This document shows positions 17,108-25,324 of a stretch of DNA of 64,000 nt, piece by piece (within the stretch, counting starts at the first letter, position 1; each line of letters begins with the position of its first letter). The position numbers and the translations under genes were made by a program. The notes beneath the pieces were generated by a model. The model saw only the letters and a program-made list of their open reading frames with translations, did not search any database and was not told the origin of the DNA. Origin of the DNA: RAM1 sp050247515 (GTDB lineage: Bacteria; Pseudomonadota; Gammaproteobacteria; Burkholderiales; Burkholderiaceae_C); contig JBFWUB010000025.1 of NCBI GenBank assembly GCA_050247515.1, positions 4,079-68,078 on the forward strand, written 5' to 3'.

Positions 17108-18379
17108 ATGCATCCTAAAGCCCTGCTCGACGCCTGTGCCGAGCTCGTCGCGCTCACCCTGCGGTTTGAGCACCCCGCCGATTCCGTCGTTTCGCGCTAC
17201 TTCCGTGACCACCGCTCGCTGGGGCCGCGCGAACGCGCAACCCTGGCCGAGACCGTTTACACCGTGCTGCGCAAGAAGCTGTTGTTTGACCACATGGCGC
17301 CGTCCGGCAGCGGTCCGAAAGAGCGGCGCCTGGCGATCCTGGGCTTTCACGGTCCGCGCGACTTCCTCAAAAGCGCCCTGAGCGACCAGGAAAAAAACTG
17401 GCTGGACCAGTGCGACAGCATCCGTCCCGCCGACCTGATGGAGCGGCACCGCCATAACCTGCCTGAATGGCTGGTACAGCCGCTCAAAGACCAGCTCGGT
17501 GACGGTTTCTGGCCGCTGGTGGACACGCTGAGCCAGAGCGCGCCGCTGGACCTGCGGGTGAACGCGTTGAACGCCAAGCGGGCCGATGTGCAAAAGGAGC
17601 TCAAGCAGGCGGGCATTGCGTCCGTTCCCACGCCTTATTCGCCCTGGGGCCTGCGCATAGAAGGCAAGCCGCCGCTGGCGAAGCTGGACGCCTTTACCCG
17701 TGGCGCCATTGAAGTGCAGGACGAGGGATCGCAGCTGCTGGCCCTGCTGCTGGACGCCAAGCGCGGCGAGATGGTGGTGGACTTCTGCGCCGGCGCCGGC
17801 GGCAAGACGCTGGCCATTGGTGCCGCCATGCGCAACACCGGCCGCCTGTATGCGTTTGACACCTCCGCGCACCGGCTGGACGCGCTCAAGCCCCGCCTGG
17901 CGCGCAGCGGCCTGTCCAACGTGCACCCGGCGGCCATTGCGCATGAGCGTGACGACCGCGTCAAGCGGCTGGCCGGCAAGATCGACCGCGTGCTGGTGGA
18001 TGCGCCGTGTTCGGGCCTGGGCACGCTGCGCCGCAACCCGGACCTGAAATGGCGCCAGTCGCCCAAGTCGGTGGAGGAACTCGTGGCCAAGCAGACCGCG
18101 ATCCTGCAAAGCGCTGCCCGCCTGCTCAAGCCGGGTGGGCGGCTGGTGTATGCCACCTGCAGCGTGCTGCCCCAGGAAAACGAGGCCATCGCCCAGGCAT
18201 TCACTGCCGCCAACCCGGACTTCACCCCGGTGATGGCCGGCAACGCGCTGGCGCAGCTGAAGGTGGAGGGCGCCGCCGGGCTTTGCAGCGGCGGTGAATC
18301 CGGGGGCACATTTCTGCGTTTGTGGCCGCATCTGCATGCAACAGACGGTTTTTTCGCTGCGTTGTGGACCCGAAACTGA
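17108..18379 (+). CDS. RsmB/NOL1/NOP2/Sun family rRNA (cytosine-C5) methyltransferase
   Basis: From the ATG at 17108 the protein has 423 residues. An N-terminal NusB-like RNA-binding region is followed by a SAM-dependent domain with VDFCAGAGGKTLAIG (SAM loop), DAPCSGLGTLRRNPDLKW and YATCSVLPQENEA. The two Cys motifs (PCSG and TCS) are the catalytic and release cysteines of m5C RNA methylases. It is probably the 16S rRNA m5C967 enzyme RsmB or a close paralogue; the classic fmt partner is absent. It diverges from DUF1653 with 36 bases between starts. Confidence 0.9.
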   Translation: MHPKALLDACAELVALTLRFEHPADSVVSRYFRDHRSLGPRERATLAETVYTVLRKKLLFDHMAPSGSGPKERRLAILGFHGPRDFLKSALSDQEKNWLDQCDSIRPADLMERHRHNLPEWLVQPLKDQLGDGFWPLVDTLSQSAPLDLRVNALNAKRADVQKELKQAGIASVPTPYSPWGLRIEGKPPLAKLDAFTRGAIEVQDEGSQLLALLLDAKRGEMVVDFCAGAGGKTLAIGAAMRNTGRLYAFDTSAHRLDALKPRLARSGLSNVHPAAIAHERDDRVKRLAGKIDRVLVDAPCSGLGTLRRNPDLKWRQSPKSVEELVAKQTAILQSAARLLKPGGRLVYATCSVLPQENEAIAQAFTAANPDFTPVMAGNALAQLKVEGAAGLCSGGESGGTFLRLWPHLHATDGFFAALWTRN

Positions 18380-18423
18380 GTCAAAAGGCCAGCCGGAGCA
18401 GAAAAGGAGGGGTAAACCTCTGG

Positions 18424-18460
18424 TTATCCACAACTTATACAGACCCCCCGGCTTTAGAAT
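18424..18460 (+). promoter_or_regulatory. DnaA-box-like pair next to a -10 box upstream of the desaturase
   Basis: A perfect consensus DnaA box TTATCCACA lies at 18424-18432 and a weaker match TTATACAGA at 18435-18443, 11 bases apart on the same face. A TAGAAT hexamer at 18455-18460 is a good -10 candidate for the desaturase gene, whose ATG is at 18524. No strong -35 was found. One 9-mer match in 64 kb can occur by chance. Confidence 0.3.
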
Positions 18461-18523
18461 GCTTGCAAACACTCCATAGCAACACCACCTTGGCGTCGTT
18501 ATCCCCTTTAGAGATTGAATTCA

Positions 18524-19738
18524 ATGCTACTTCCTGACTGGGCCGTGCTGAACGCGGCAATCGACTGGCTGGCCCATGGCCTGTGGGATCTGACCTGGTG
18601 GCAGATCGTCCTGTACACCCTGGTGACCACGCACCTGACCATCATGGGCGTCACCATCTTTCTGCACCGTGCGCAGTCGCACCGCGCCCTGGAACTGGGC
18701 CCGATCCCTTCACACTTCTTCCGCTTCTGGCTCTGGCTGGGCACGGGCATGGTGACCAAGGAGTTCGTGGCCATCCATCGCAAGCACCACGCCAAGGTCG
18801 AAACCGAAGAAGACCCGCACAGCCCGCAGACACGTGGCCTGAAGAAGCTGCTGCTCGAAGGCACCGAGCTGTACCGCGCCGAATCCAAAAACATGGAAAC
18901 CATGGCCAAGTACGGCTACGGCACGCCGGACGACTGGATCGAACGCAACCTGTACACCCGCTATTCCTGGCAGGGTGTGGGCCTGATGCTCATCCTCAAC
19001 CTGGCGCTGTTCGGTGCTATCGGCCTGGTTGTATGGGCTGTGCAAATGGCGTGGATCCCGGTCATGGCCACTGGCGTGATCAACGGCATAGGTCATTACT
19101 GGGGCTACCGCAACTTTGAATCCGCCGATGCCAGCACCAACGTGAGCATCTGGGGCATCATCATCGGCGGCGAAGAGCTGCACAACAACCACCACACCTA
19201 TCCCACGTCGGCGCGCTTCTCGGTCAAGCCGTATGAATTTGACATCGGCTGGATGTATATCAGCCTGATGCAGAAGATCGGCTGGGCCAGGGTCAAGAAG
19301 ACGCCGCCCAAACTTCAACTGGGCGCCATCAAGCCCGTGGCCGATGAAAAGACGCTGGAGGCACTGATCGCCAACCGCTATGAAGTGATGGCTGGCTACG
19401 CCCGTGAAATGCGCCGTGTCTGCAAGGCAGAAATTGAATCCATCAAGGCCAAGCAAGGCGACCTGTCGTTGCTCGAGACCGCCAAACGCTGGCTGCACCG
19501 TGACGAAGAGAAGGTGCCGGCCACGGCCCTGCCGCAGCTGGCCCAGGCCCGCGCCGCCCACCCGGTGCTGGACAAGATGGTGACCATGCGCGAAGAGCTG
19601 CGCCAGATGTGGCTGAACACCAGCCATTCGCGCGAACAGCTCGCTGCCGACCTGCAGGCCTGGTGCCGCCGCGCCGAAGAAAGCGGCATTGCCCAGTTGC
19701 AGCAGTTCTCGATGCGCCTCCGTTCAGCCCACGCCTGA
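18524..19738 (+). CDS. Membrane fatty acid desaturase (delta-9 type)
   Basis: I start at the ATG at 18524 (MLLPDWAVLN); a TTG at 18515 would add three residues. The 404-residue protein has the three histidine boxes of di-iron membrane desaturases: HRAQSH near residue 47, HRKHH near residue 87 and HNNHH near residue 223, with hydrophobic segments between them. It introduces a cis double bond into acyl chains in the inner membrane. The C-terminal about 120 residues are charged and helical, longer than the minimal desaturase core. A strong terminator follows directly. Confidence 0.94.
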   Translation: MLLPDWAVLNAAIDWLAHGLWDLTWWQIVLYTLVTTHLTIMGVTIFLHRAQSHRALELGPIPSHFFRFWLWLGTGMVTKEFVAIHRKHHAKVETEEDPHSPQTRGLKKLLLEGTELYRAESKNMETMAKYGYGTPDDWIERNLYTRYSWQGVGLMLILNLALFGAIGLVVWAVQMAWIPVMATGVINGIGHYWGYRNFESADASTNVSIWGIIIGGEELHNNHHTYPTSARFSVKPYEFDIGWMYISLMQKIGWARVKKTPPKLQLGAIKPVADEKTLEALIANRYEVMAGYAREMRRVCKAEIESIKAKQGDLSLLETAKRWLHRDEEKVPATALPQLAQARAAHPVLDKMVTMREELRQMWLNTSHSREQLAADLQAWCRRAEESGIAQLQQFSMRLRSAHA

Positions 19739-19758
19739 ACGAGCGGCACCCACCAAGT

Positions 19759-19787
19759 AAAAAGCCACCGCATGCGGTGGCTTTTTT
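19759..19787 (+). terminator. Rho-independent terminator after the desaturase
   Basis: The perfect palindrome GCCACCGC-AT-GCGGTGGC is flanked by an A-run on the left and TTTTTT on the right. This is a canonical intrinsic terminator 20 bases after the desaturase stop. The A-run would also let it work in the reverse direction for the convergent rpmG transcript. Confidence 0.9.
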
Positions 19788-19790
19788 GTT

Positions 19791-19877
19791 CCAGTGCCAT
19801 CGCGGAACCGTCTTCGCCGGGCCGCTGATGGCGCCCCCTGGGGGGGGGAGGCGGCCAGAGGCCGCTTCGGGGGGGGG
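19791..19877 (-). repeat. Stop-codon-associated GC-rich repeat, copy 2
   Basis: This second copy abuts the TAA stop of rpmG exactly as copy 1 abuts the dehydrogenase stop. It keeps the GCGGCC/GGCCGC-type hairpin, the CCCC/GGGG stretch and the TTCGCCGGGCCGCTGATGGC segment. It lies between two convergent genes, right after the desaturase terminator. Confidence 0.8.
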
Positions 19878-20048
19878 TTACTTCAGTTTCGTCTCTTTGT
19901 ACTCGACATGCTTGCGAGCCTTGGGATCAAACTTCATGATCGCCATTTTTTCGGGCATGGTTTTCTTGTTCTTGCTGGTGGTGTAGAAGTGGCCGGTACC
20001 CGCGGTGGATTCCAGCTTGATTTTTTCGCGTCCGCCTTTGCTTGCCAT
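19878..20048 (-). CDS. rpmG: 50S ribosomal protein L33
   Basis: The 56-residue protein runs from the ATG at 20048 (MASKGGREKIKLES) to the C-terminus KHVEYKETKLK, the usual end of bacterial L33. It is the cysteine-free, zinc-independent form. It lies 17 bases downstream of rpmB in the conserved rpmB-rpmG pair. Its stop codon touches a GC-rich repeat that could form the 3' end of the transcript. Confidence 0.97.
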   Translation of the reverse strand: MASKGGREKIKLESTAGTGHFYTTSKNKKTMPEKMAIMKFDPKARKHVEYKETKLK

Positions 20049-20065
20049 GATGGTGCTCCTTCGGA

Positions 20066-20299
20066 TTAGGCTTGGCCGCGTGCACGCAGGTCTGCGAGCA
20101 CGGCATCGATGCCGTTCTTGTCGATCAGGCGCAGTGCAGCGCTGGAAACACGCAGGCGAACCCAGCGGTTTTCCGTCTCGACCCAGAAACGGCGGTATTG
20201 CAGGTTCGGCAGGAACCGGCGCTTGGTTTTGTTGTTGGCGTGGGAAACATTGTTTCCGACCATGGGGCCTTTGCCCGTGATGTCGCAGACGCGTGCCAT
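20066..20299 (-). CDS. rpmB: 50S ribosomal protein L28
   Basis: The 77-residue protein starts MARVCDITGKGPMVGNNVSHA, the characteristic L28 N-terminus, and has the conserved RRFLPNLQYRRFW segment. An AAGGAG ribosome binding site lies 5 bases before the ATG at 20299, which rules out the two-residue extension. It is followed by rpmG. Confidence 0.98.
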   Translation of the reverse strand: MARVCDITGKGPMVGNNVSHANNKTKRRFLPNLQYRRFWVETENRWVRLRVSSAALRLIDKNGIDAVLADLRARGQA

Positions 20300-20393
20300 A
20301 AGCACTCCTTGAAACCGGCGGTCACATCCCGTGAGCGCCTCACCTCGCCCTGACGGGGGCGGTAACCGGCCGGGAAACCCAGCAAAGCCAAAG

Positions 20394-20399
20394 ATTATA
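20394..20399 (-). promoter_or_regulatory. Probable -10 box of the rpmB-rpmG operon
   Basis: On the minus strand this reads TATAAT, a perfect sigma-70 -10 hexamer, 95 bases before the rpmB ATG. The expected -35 window (about 20417-20422) reads CTGGCT, a poor match, and coincides with the edge of repeat copy 3. The leader would be about 90 bases long. Confidence 0.5.
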
Positions 20400-20417
20400 G
20401 CCCGGAAGGCTTTGCAA

Positions 20418-20501
20418 GCCAGTGCCGCCGCGTAATCGGCTTCGCCGGGCCGCTGGCGGCGCCCCCTTGAGGGGGAGGCGGCCGTCAGGCCGCTTCGGGG
20501 G
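20418..20501 (-). repeat. Stop-codon-associated GC-rich repeat, copy 3
   Basis: This copy has the same order of motifs as copies 1 and 2, but here it overlaps the gene. The last trxB codons (for STPEAA) and its TGA stop lie inside or at the edge of the element. Its other end reaches the presumed -35 region of rpmB-rpmG. Confidence 0.8.
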
Positions 20502-21447
20502 TGGACTCCAGATACCTTTGTGCGTCGAGTGCTGCCATACAGCCGGTGCCGGCGCTGGTGATGGCCTGGCGGTACACGTGGTCCTGCACGTCGCCGGCGG
20601 CAAAAACGCCAGGAACACTCGTCATGGTCGCGAAGCCCTTCAGGCCGCTTTGCGTGACGATGTAGCTATTCTCCATGGCCAGCTGGCCGTTGAAGATGTC
20701 GGTGTTGGGGGCATGGCCGATGGCGATGAAGCAGCCCTTGAGCGTCAGGTCTTCGGTGACGCCGGTTTGTGTGTGCTTCAGCCGCACGCCCGTCACCCCG
20801 GTGGCGTCGCCCAGGACCTCGTCCAGCGTCTGGAAGAGCTTGAGCTCGATCTTGCCGGCCTTGACCTTTTCCATGACCTTGTCGATCAGGATGGGTTCGG
20901 CCTTGAACTTGTCGCGCCGGTGCACCAGGTACACCTTGCTGGCGATGTTGGACAGGTACAGGGCCTCTTCCACTGCCGTATTGCCCCCGCCAATGACGCA
21001 GCAGACCTGGTCCCGATAGAAAAAGCCGTCGCAGGTGGCGCAACCCGACACGCCCTTGCCCATGAAAGCGGTTTCCGACGGCAGGCCCAGGTACTTGGCC
21101 GAAGCGCCCGTGGCAATGATCAACGAATCGCAGGTGTATTCGCCGCTGTCTCCCTTGAGCGTGAACGGGCGTTTGCTGAAGTCCACCGCATTGATGTGGT
21201 CGAAGACGATCTCGGTCTTGAAGCGTTCGGCATGCTCCAGAAACCGCTGCATCAGTTCAGGGCCCTGAACCCCATGCACGTCGGCGGGCCAGTTGTCTAC
21301 CTCGGTGGTGGTCATGAGCTGGCCGCCCTGGGCGATACCGGTGACCAGCACCGGATTGAGGTTGGCGCGCGCTGCATAGACAGCGGCGGTGTAGCCGGCG
21401 GGGCCGGAACCGAGGATCAGGACTTTGGCGTGCTTGGTATTGGGCAT
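20485..21447 (-). CDS. trxB: Thioredoxin-disulfide reductase
   Basis: The 320-residue flavoprotein starts at the ATG at 21447 (MPNTKHAKVLILGSGPAGYT); the open frame upstream to 21507 is not needed. It has the FAD loop GSGPAGYTAAVYAAR, the redox motif CATCDG, the NADPH loop GGGNTAVEEALYLS and the C-terminal FAAGDVQDHVYRQA. It reduces thioredoxin with NADPH in the cytoplasm. The C-terminal residues STPEAA and the stop come from a GC-rich repeat. It diverges from a Crp/Fnr regulator with 155 bases between starts. Confidence 0.96.
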   Translation of the reverse strand: MPNTKHAKVLILGSGPAGYTAAVYAARANLNPVLVTGIAQGGQLMTTTEVDNWPADVHGVQGPELMQRFLEHAERFKTEIVFDHINAVDFSKRPFTLKGDSGEYTCDSLIIATGASAKYLGLPSETAFMGKGVSGCATCDGFFYRDQVCCVIGGGNTAVEEALYLSNIASKVYLVHRRDKFKAEPILIDKVMEKVKAGKIELKLFQTLDEVLGDATGVTGVRLKHTQTGVTEDLTLKGCFIAIGHAPNTDIFNGQLAMENSYIVTQSGLKGFATMTSVPGVFAAGDVQDHVYRQAITSAGTGCMAALDAQRYLESTPEAA

Positions 21448-21602
21448 GGTAAATACTTGTGTGGAAAACGCCACAGCTCGGTGTACAGTTTGGGGACGAG
21501 GGCGCAAGTATCAAGCTTGCGCGGCTGGCAGGTGCTTGGCAATTTCAATCTGTGCCATTGTAAGAACCCACATAGTCTGGGCCACCCGAAGGGAAATTGA
21601 GA

Positions 21603-22277
21603 ATGTCGATGCTGTCGAATCTGGAACTGATACGCCGGGTGCCGCTGTTTGCGCTGCTGACGGCGGGGCAGGCGGAGGCGGTTGCTGAGGCGGTGGTCAA
21701 ACGCCGTTTCAAGCGGGGCGAAGTCATTGTCGAACAGGGCGAGAAGTCCAACACCCTTTTTATCATTCTGACTGGCCGGGTGCGCGTCGTGACGTCCGAC
21801 AAGCGCGGGCGCGAGGTGATCCTGGCGACGCTGCAGCCGGGCGACTACATCGGCGAGATGAGCCTGATCGACAACGAGCCGCATTCGGCCAACTGTCGCG
21901 CCGAAGTGCAGACCGACATGCTGGTGCTGGGCAGGGCCGAATTTGCCCGCTGCCTGCCTGAAAACAGCTCCATGGCCTACGCCATCATGAAGGGGCTGGT
22001 GCAGCGCCTGCGCCAGGCTGACCGCAAGATCGAATCGCTGGCACTGATGGACGTGTATGGCCGCGTGGCCCGCGCGCTGCTTGAATTTGCGGTGCCCGAC
22101 CGCGACGGTGAAATGACCATCCGCGACAAGATTTCGCGCCAGGACATCGCCAAGATGGTGGGCGCTTCGCGCGAAATGGTCAGCCGGGTCATGAAAGACC
22201 TGGAGGACCGCGGCTTCATTGAAACCCGTGCCGACGGATCCATGCTGATCAAGGACCGGCTGACCACGCTGGGCTGA
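21603..22277 (+). CDS. Crp/Fnr-family transcriptional regulator
   Basis: The 224-residue protein starts at the ATG at 21603; a TTG at 21597 lies too close to the GAAGGGA ribosome binding site. The N-terminal cyclic-nucleotide-binding-like beta roll includes GEVIVEQGEKSNTLFIILTGRV and QPGDYIGEMSLIDNEPHSAN. The C-terminal helix-turn-helix is SRQDIAKMVGASREMVSRVM, close to the Crp recognition helix. The GEMSLIDNEPHSA segment resembles the cAMP pocket, but the ligand is uncertain. No Fnr-type N-terminal cysteines are present. Confidence 0.92.
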   Translation: MSMLSNLELIRRVPLFALLTAGQAEAVAEAVVKRRFKRGEVIVEQGEKSNTLFIILTGRVRVVTSDKRGREVILATLQPGDYIGEMSLIDNEPHSANCRAEVQTDMLVLGRAEFARCLPENSSMAYAIMKGLVQRLRQADRKIESLALMDVYGRVARALLEFAVPDRDGEMTIRDKISRQDIAKMVGASREMVSRVMKDLEDRGFIETRADGSMLIKDRLTTLG

Positions 22278-22342
22278 GCTTCGCGTGCCGGCCTTCACGG
22301 GCCGCGGGCCGGCCGCTGCTGCGTTAAGCTAGCGCGGCTGCC

Positions 22343-24673
22343 ATGACTTACTCGCTCAATACACTGAACACCCCTCGCGGCGAGGCCGCTTCGCCACGCG
22401 CGGGCGTAGCCCGCTTTGCCCATGAGATCGCCCTGGTGCTGGGGCTGGTGGCGCTGGTGTTCTGGCTGCTGGCGCTGGTCAGTCACTCCGCCCAGGATGC
22501 CGCCTGGTCCACCACCGGCGCGGGTGGGGCCATCCGCAACTGGGGTGGCCGTCTGGGTGCGTGGCTGGCCGATCTGAGTTATTTCACGCTGGGATTTTCC
22601 GTCTGGTGGTGCTTTGCCGCGGGTGTGCGGGCCTGGATGGCCACGCTGGCGCGCTGGATGCGCGGCAATGCGCCGGCGCCCATCGTGCAGCCGCCGCGGT
22701 TCAGCCGCACGCGCACAGCTTTCTGGCTCGGGCTGGCGGTCCTGCTGTGCGCCAGCACCGCGCTGGAATGGTCACGTCTGTACCGCTTTGAGCCGCGCCT
22801 GCCGGGCCATGCGGGGGGCGCCTTGGGCTACCTGACCGGCCCCACCGGCGTGCAGTGGCTGGGCTTCACCGGCTCAGGCCTGGTTTTCATTGCGCTGACG
22901 GTGCTGGGCGCGGCGCTGGTCTTCCGGTTCTCATGGAGTCACACGGCCGAGCGCCTGGGCGCGTGGATTGACGGCTTCATTGAGTCGCGCCGTGAAAAGC
23001 GCGAGGTGGCGCAGGATCTGGCCGTGGGCCAGCGTGCGGCCCGCGAACGCGAGGAAATTGTCCTTGAGGAGCGCACCGAGATCGAAGAGCATCACCCCAC
23101 GCCGTTGATGATCGAGCCGGTGCTGGTGGACTTGCCCAAAAGCGAGCGCGTGGCCAAGGAGCGGCAAAAGCCGTTGTTCACCGAACTTCCCGACAGCAAG
23201 CTGCCCCAGGTGGACCTGCTGGACGGCCCGCAGGCCCGCCAGGAAACCGTGTCGCCCGAAACGCTGGAAATGACCAGCCGGATGATCGAGAAAAAGCTCA
23301 AGGATTTTGGCGTGGAAGTGCGCGTGGTGCTGGCCCAGCCCGGCCCGGTGATCACGCGCTACGAGATCGAGCCGGCCACCGGGGTCAAGGGCTCGCAGAT
23401 CGTCGGCCTGGCCAAGGACCTGGCGCGCTCGCTGAGCCTGGTATCGATCCGCGTGGTGGAAACCATCCCCGGCAAGAACTACATGGCGCTGGAACTGCCC
23501 AACGCCAAGCGCCAGAGCATCCGCCTGAGTGAAATCCTGGGCTCGCAGATCTACAACGAAGGCAAGTCCCTGCTCACCATGGGTCTTGGCAAGGACATCA
23601 TCGGCAACCCGGTGGTGGCTGACCTGGCCAAGATGCCGCACGTCCTGGTGGCCGGTACCACCGGCTCCGGCAAGTCGGTGGGCATCAATGCCATGATCCT
23701 GAGCCTGCTGTACAAGGCGGAGGCGCGCGATGTGCGCCTGCTCATGATCGACCCCAAGATGCTGGAAATGTCGGTGTACGAAGGCATCCCGCACCTGCTG
23801 GCGCCCGTGGTCACCGACATGAAGCAGGCCGCGCACGGGCTGAACTGGTGCGTGGCCGAAATGGAGCGGCGCTACAAGCTCATGAGCAAGCTGGGCGTGC
23901 GCAACCTGGGCGGCTACAACAACAAGATCGACGAAGCCAAGGCCCGCGAGGAATTCATCTACAACCCGTTCAGCCTCACGCCTGACAGCCCGGAGCCACT
24001 GGAGCGCCTGCCGCACATTGTGGTGGTGATCGACGAACTGGCCGACCTGATGATGGTGGTGGGCAAGAAGATCGAGGAACTGATCGCCCGCCTGGCGCAA
24101 AAGGCGCGCGCGGCCGGCATCCACCTGATCCTGGCCACCCAGCGGCCCAGCGTGGACGTGATCACCGGCCTGATCAAGGCCAACATCCCGACGCGCATCG
24201 CGTTCCAGGTGTCCAGCAAGATCGACAGCCGCACCATCCTGGACCAGATGGGCGCCGAGGCCCTGCTGGGCATGGGCGACATGCTCTACATGGCCAGTGG
24301 CACCGGGCTGCCGGTGCGGGTACACGGTGCCTTTGTGAGCGACGAGGAAGTCCACCGCGTGGTGGCCTACTTGAAAGAGCAGGGGGGCGAGCCCAACTAC
24401 ATCGAAGGCGTGCTCGAAGGTGGCACCGTCGATGGTGAAGACGGCGACCTGCTGGGTGACGGCGGTGCCGGTGAAAAGGACCCGATGTACGACCAGGCGG
24501 TGGAAGTGGTGCTGAAAAACCGCAAAGCCAGCATCTCGCTGGTGCAGCGTCACCTGAAGATTGGTTACAACCGCGCGGCGCGCCTTGTGGAAGATATGGA
24601 AAAAGCCGGGTTGGTCAGCGCCATGAGCGGCAGCGGCCAGCGCGAAATCCTGGTGCCTTCGCGCGCTGAATGA
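22343..24673 (+). CDS. ftsK: DNA translocase FtsK
   Basis: The 776-residue protein has an N-terminal membrane domain with several hydrophobic segments (residues about 30-200), a short linker, and a C-terminal RecA-like motor. Walker A is GTTGSGKSV near residue 440 and Walker B is in IVVVIDELADLMM. The C-terminal gamma winged helix (YDQAVEVVLKNRKASISLVQ) reads KOPS-type polar DNA motifs. It pumps DNA at the division septum to resolve chromosome dimers. It overlaps or abuts lolA. Confidence 0.97.
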   Translation: MTYSLNTLNTPRGEAASPRAGVARFAHEIALVLGLVALVFWLLALVSHSAQDAAWSTTGAGGAIRNWGGRLGAWLADLSYFTLGFSVWWCFAAGVRAWMATLARWMRGNAPAPIVQPPRFSRTRTAFWLGLAVLLCASTALEWSRLYRFEPRLPGHAGGALGYLTGPTGVQWLGFTGSGLVFIALTVLGAALVFRFSWSHTAERLGAWIDGFIESRREKREVAQDLAVGQRAAREREEIVLEERTEIEEHHPTPLMIEPVLVDLPKSERVAKERQKPLFTELPDSKLPQVDLLDGPQARQETVSPETLEMTSRMIEKKLKDFGVEVRVVLAQPGPVITRYEIEPATGVKGSQIVGLAKDLARSLSLVSIRVVETIPGKNYMALELPNAKRQSIRLSEILGSQIYNEGKSLLTMGLGKDIIGNPVVADLAKMPHVLVAGTTGSGKSVGINAMILSLLYKAEARDVRLLMIDPKMLEMSVYEGIPHLLAPVVTDMKQAAHGLNWCVAEMERRYKLMSKLGVRNLGGYNNKIDEAKAREEFIYNPFSLTPDSPEPLERLPHIVVVIDELADLMMVVGKKIEELIARLAQKARAAGIHLILATQRPSVDVITGLIKANIPTRIAFQVSSKIDSRTILDQMGAEALLGMGDMLYMASGTGLPVRVHGAFVSDEEVHRVVAYLKEQGGEPNYIEGVLEGGTVDGEDGDLLGDGGAGEKDPMYDQAVEVVLKNRKASISLVQRHLKIGYNRAARLVEDMEKAGLVSAMSGSGQREILVPSRAE

Positions 24674-24687
24674 AACGGGGCAGACCG

Positions 24688-25320
24688 ATGAAAAAACAAT
24701 GGGTATTGGCCATGCTGGCTGCCTGGGCTGCGGCCGCCGGTGCCGCGGGAATGGACAGCCTGGAGGCATTCGTCAAGGGCGCCAGAAGCGGCAAGGCCGA
24801 ATTCACCCAGGTGGTGACGTCGCCCGCGCGCGACGGCCAGGCTGCGCGCACCAAGACATCCAGCGGCACATTTGAATTTTCCCGTCCCAACCGCTTTCGC
24901 TTCCACTACAAAAAGCCGTTCGAGCAGACCATCGTGGCCGACGGTCAGACCCTGTGGCTGCACGACGTGGACCTGAACCAGGTGACGGCACGCAAGCAGG
25001 CGGCCATCCTGGGCACCACGCCGGCCGCGCTGATTGCGGCCGCGCCTGACCTGAGCGCGCTGCAAAAAGACTTCACCCTGCAGCCCGCCGCCGACAAGGA
25101 CGGCCTGCAATGGGTGCAGGCCACGCCCAAGGCCAGGGATGGCCAGCTGCAGAACGTGCGCGTGGGGTTCAAGGGCACGGAGCTGGCCGCGCTGGAGATC
25201 CTGGACAGCTTCGGCCAGCGTTCGCTGCTGACCTTTGCCAACCTGCAGACCAACGTGACGCTGGCGCAGGACGCATTCCAGTTCAAGCCGCCCGCGGGCG
25301 CCGACGTGATCCGTCAGTAG
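24688..25320 (+). CDS. lolA: Outer-membrane lipoprotein carrier protein LolA
   Basis: The ATG at 24688 gives MKKQWVLAMLAAWAAAAGAAG, a classical signal peptide. An ATG at 24670 that overlaps the ftsK stop (ATGA) would add six residues and cannot be excluded. The mature protein has the LolA pattern: GKAEFTQVVTSP, SSGTFEFSRPNRFRFHYKKPF and EQTIVADGQTLWLHDVDLNQV. It carries lipoproteins across the periplasm from LolCDE to LolB. ftsK-lolA-rarA is a common order in gammaproteobacteria and betaproteobacteria. Confidence 0.94.
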   Translation: MKKQWVLAMLAAWAAAAGAAGMDSLEAFVKGARSGKAEFTQVVTSPARDGQAARTKTSSGTFEFSRPNRFRFHYKKPFEQTIVADGQTLWLHDVDLNQVTARKQAAILGTTPAALIAAAPDLSALQKDFTLQPAADKDGLQWVQATPKARDGQLQNVRVGFKGTELAALEILDSFGQRSLLTFANLQTNVTLAQDAFQFKPPAGADVIRQ

Positions 25321-25324
25321 GCAC

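Noticed and set aside
16829..18472. A 547-codon minus-strand frame including the DUF1653 protein
   Set aside because: Only the last 80 residues match a family; the rest is antisense of the rRNA methylase gene. I kept 16829-17071.
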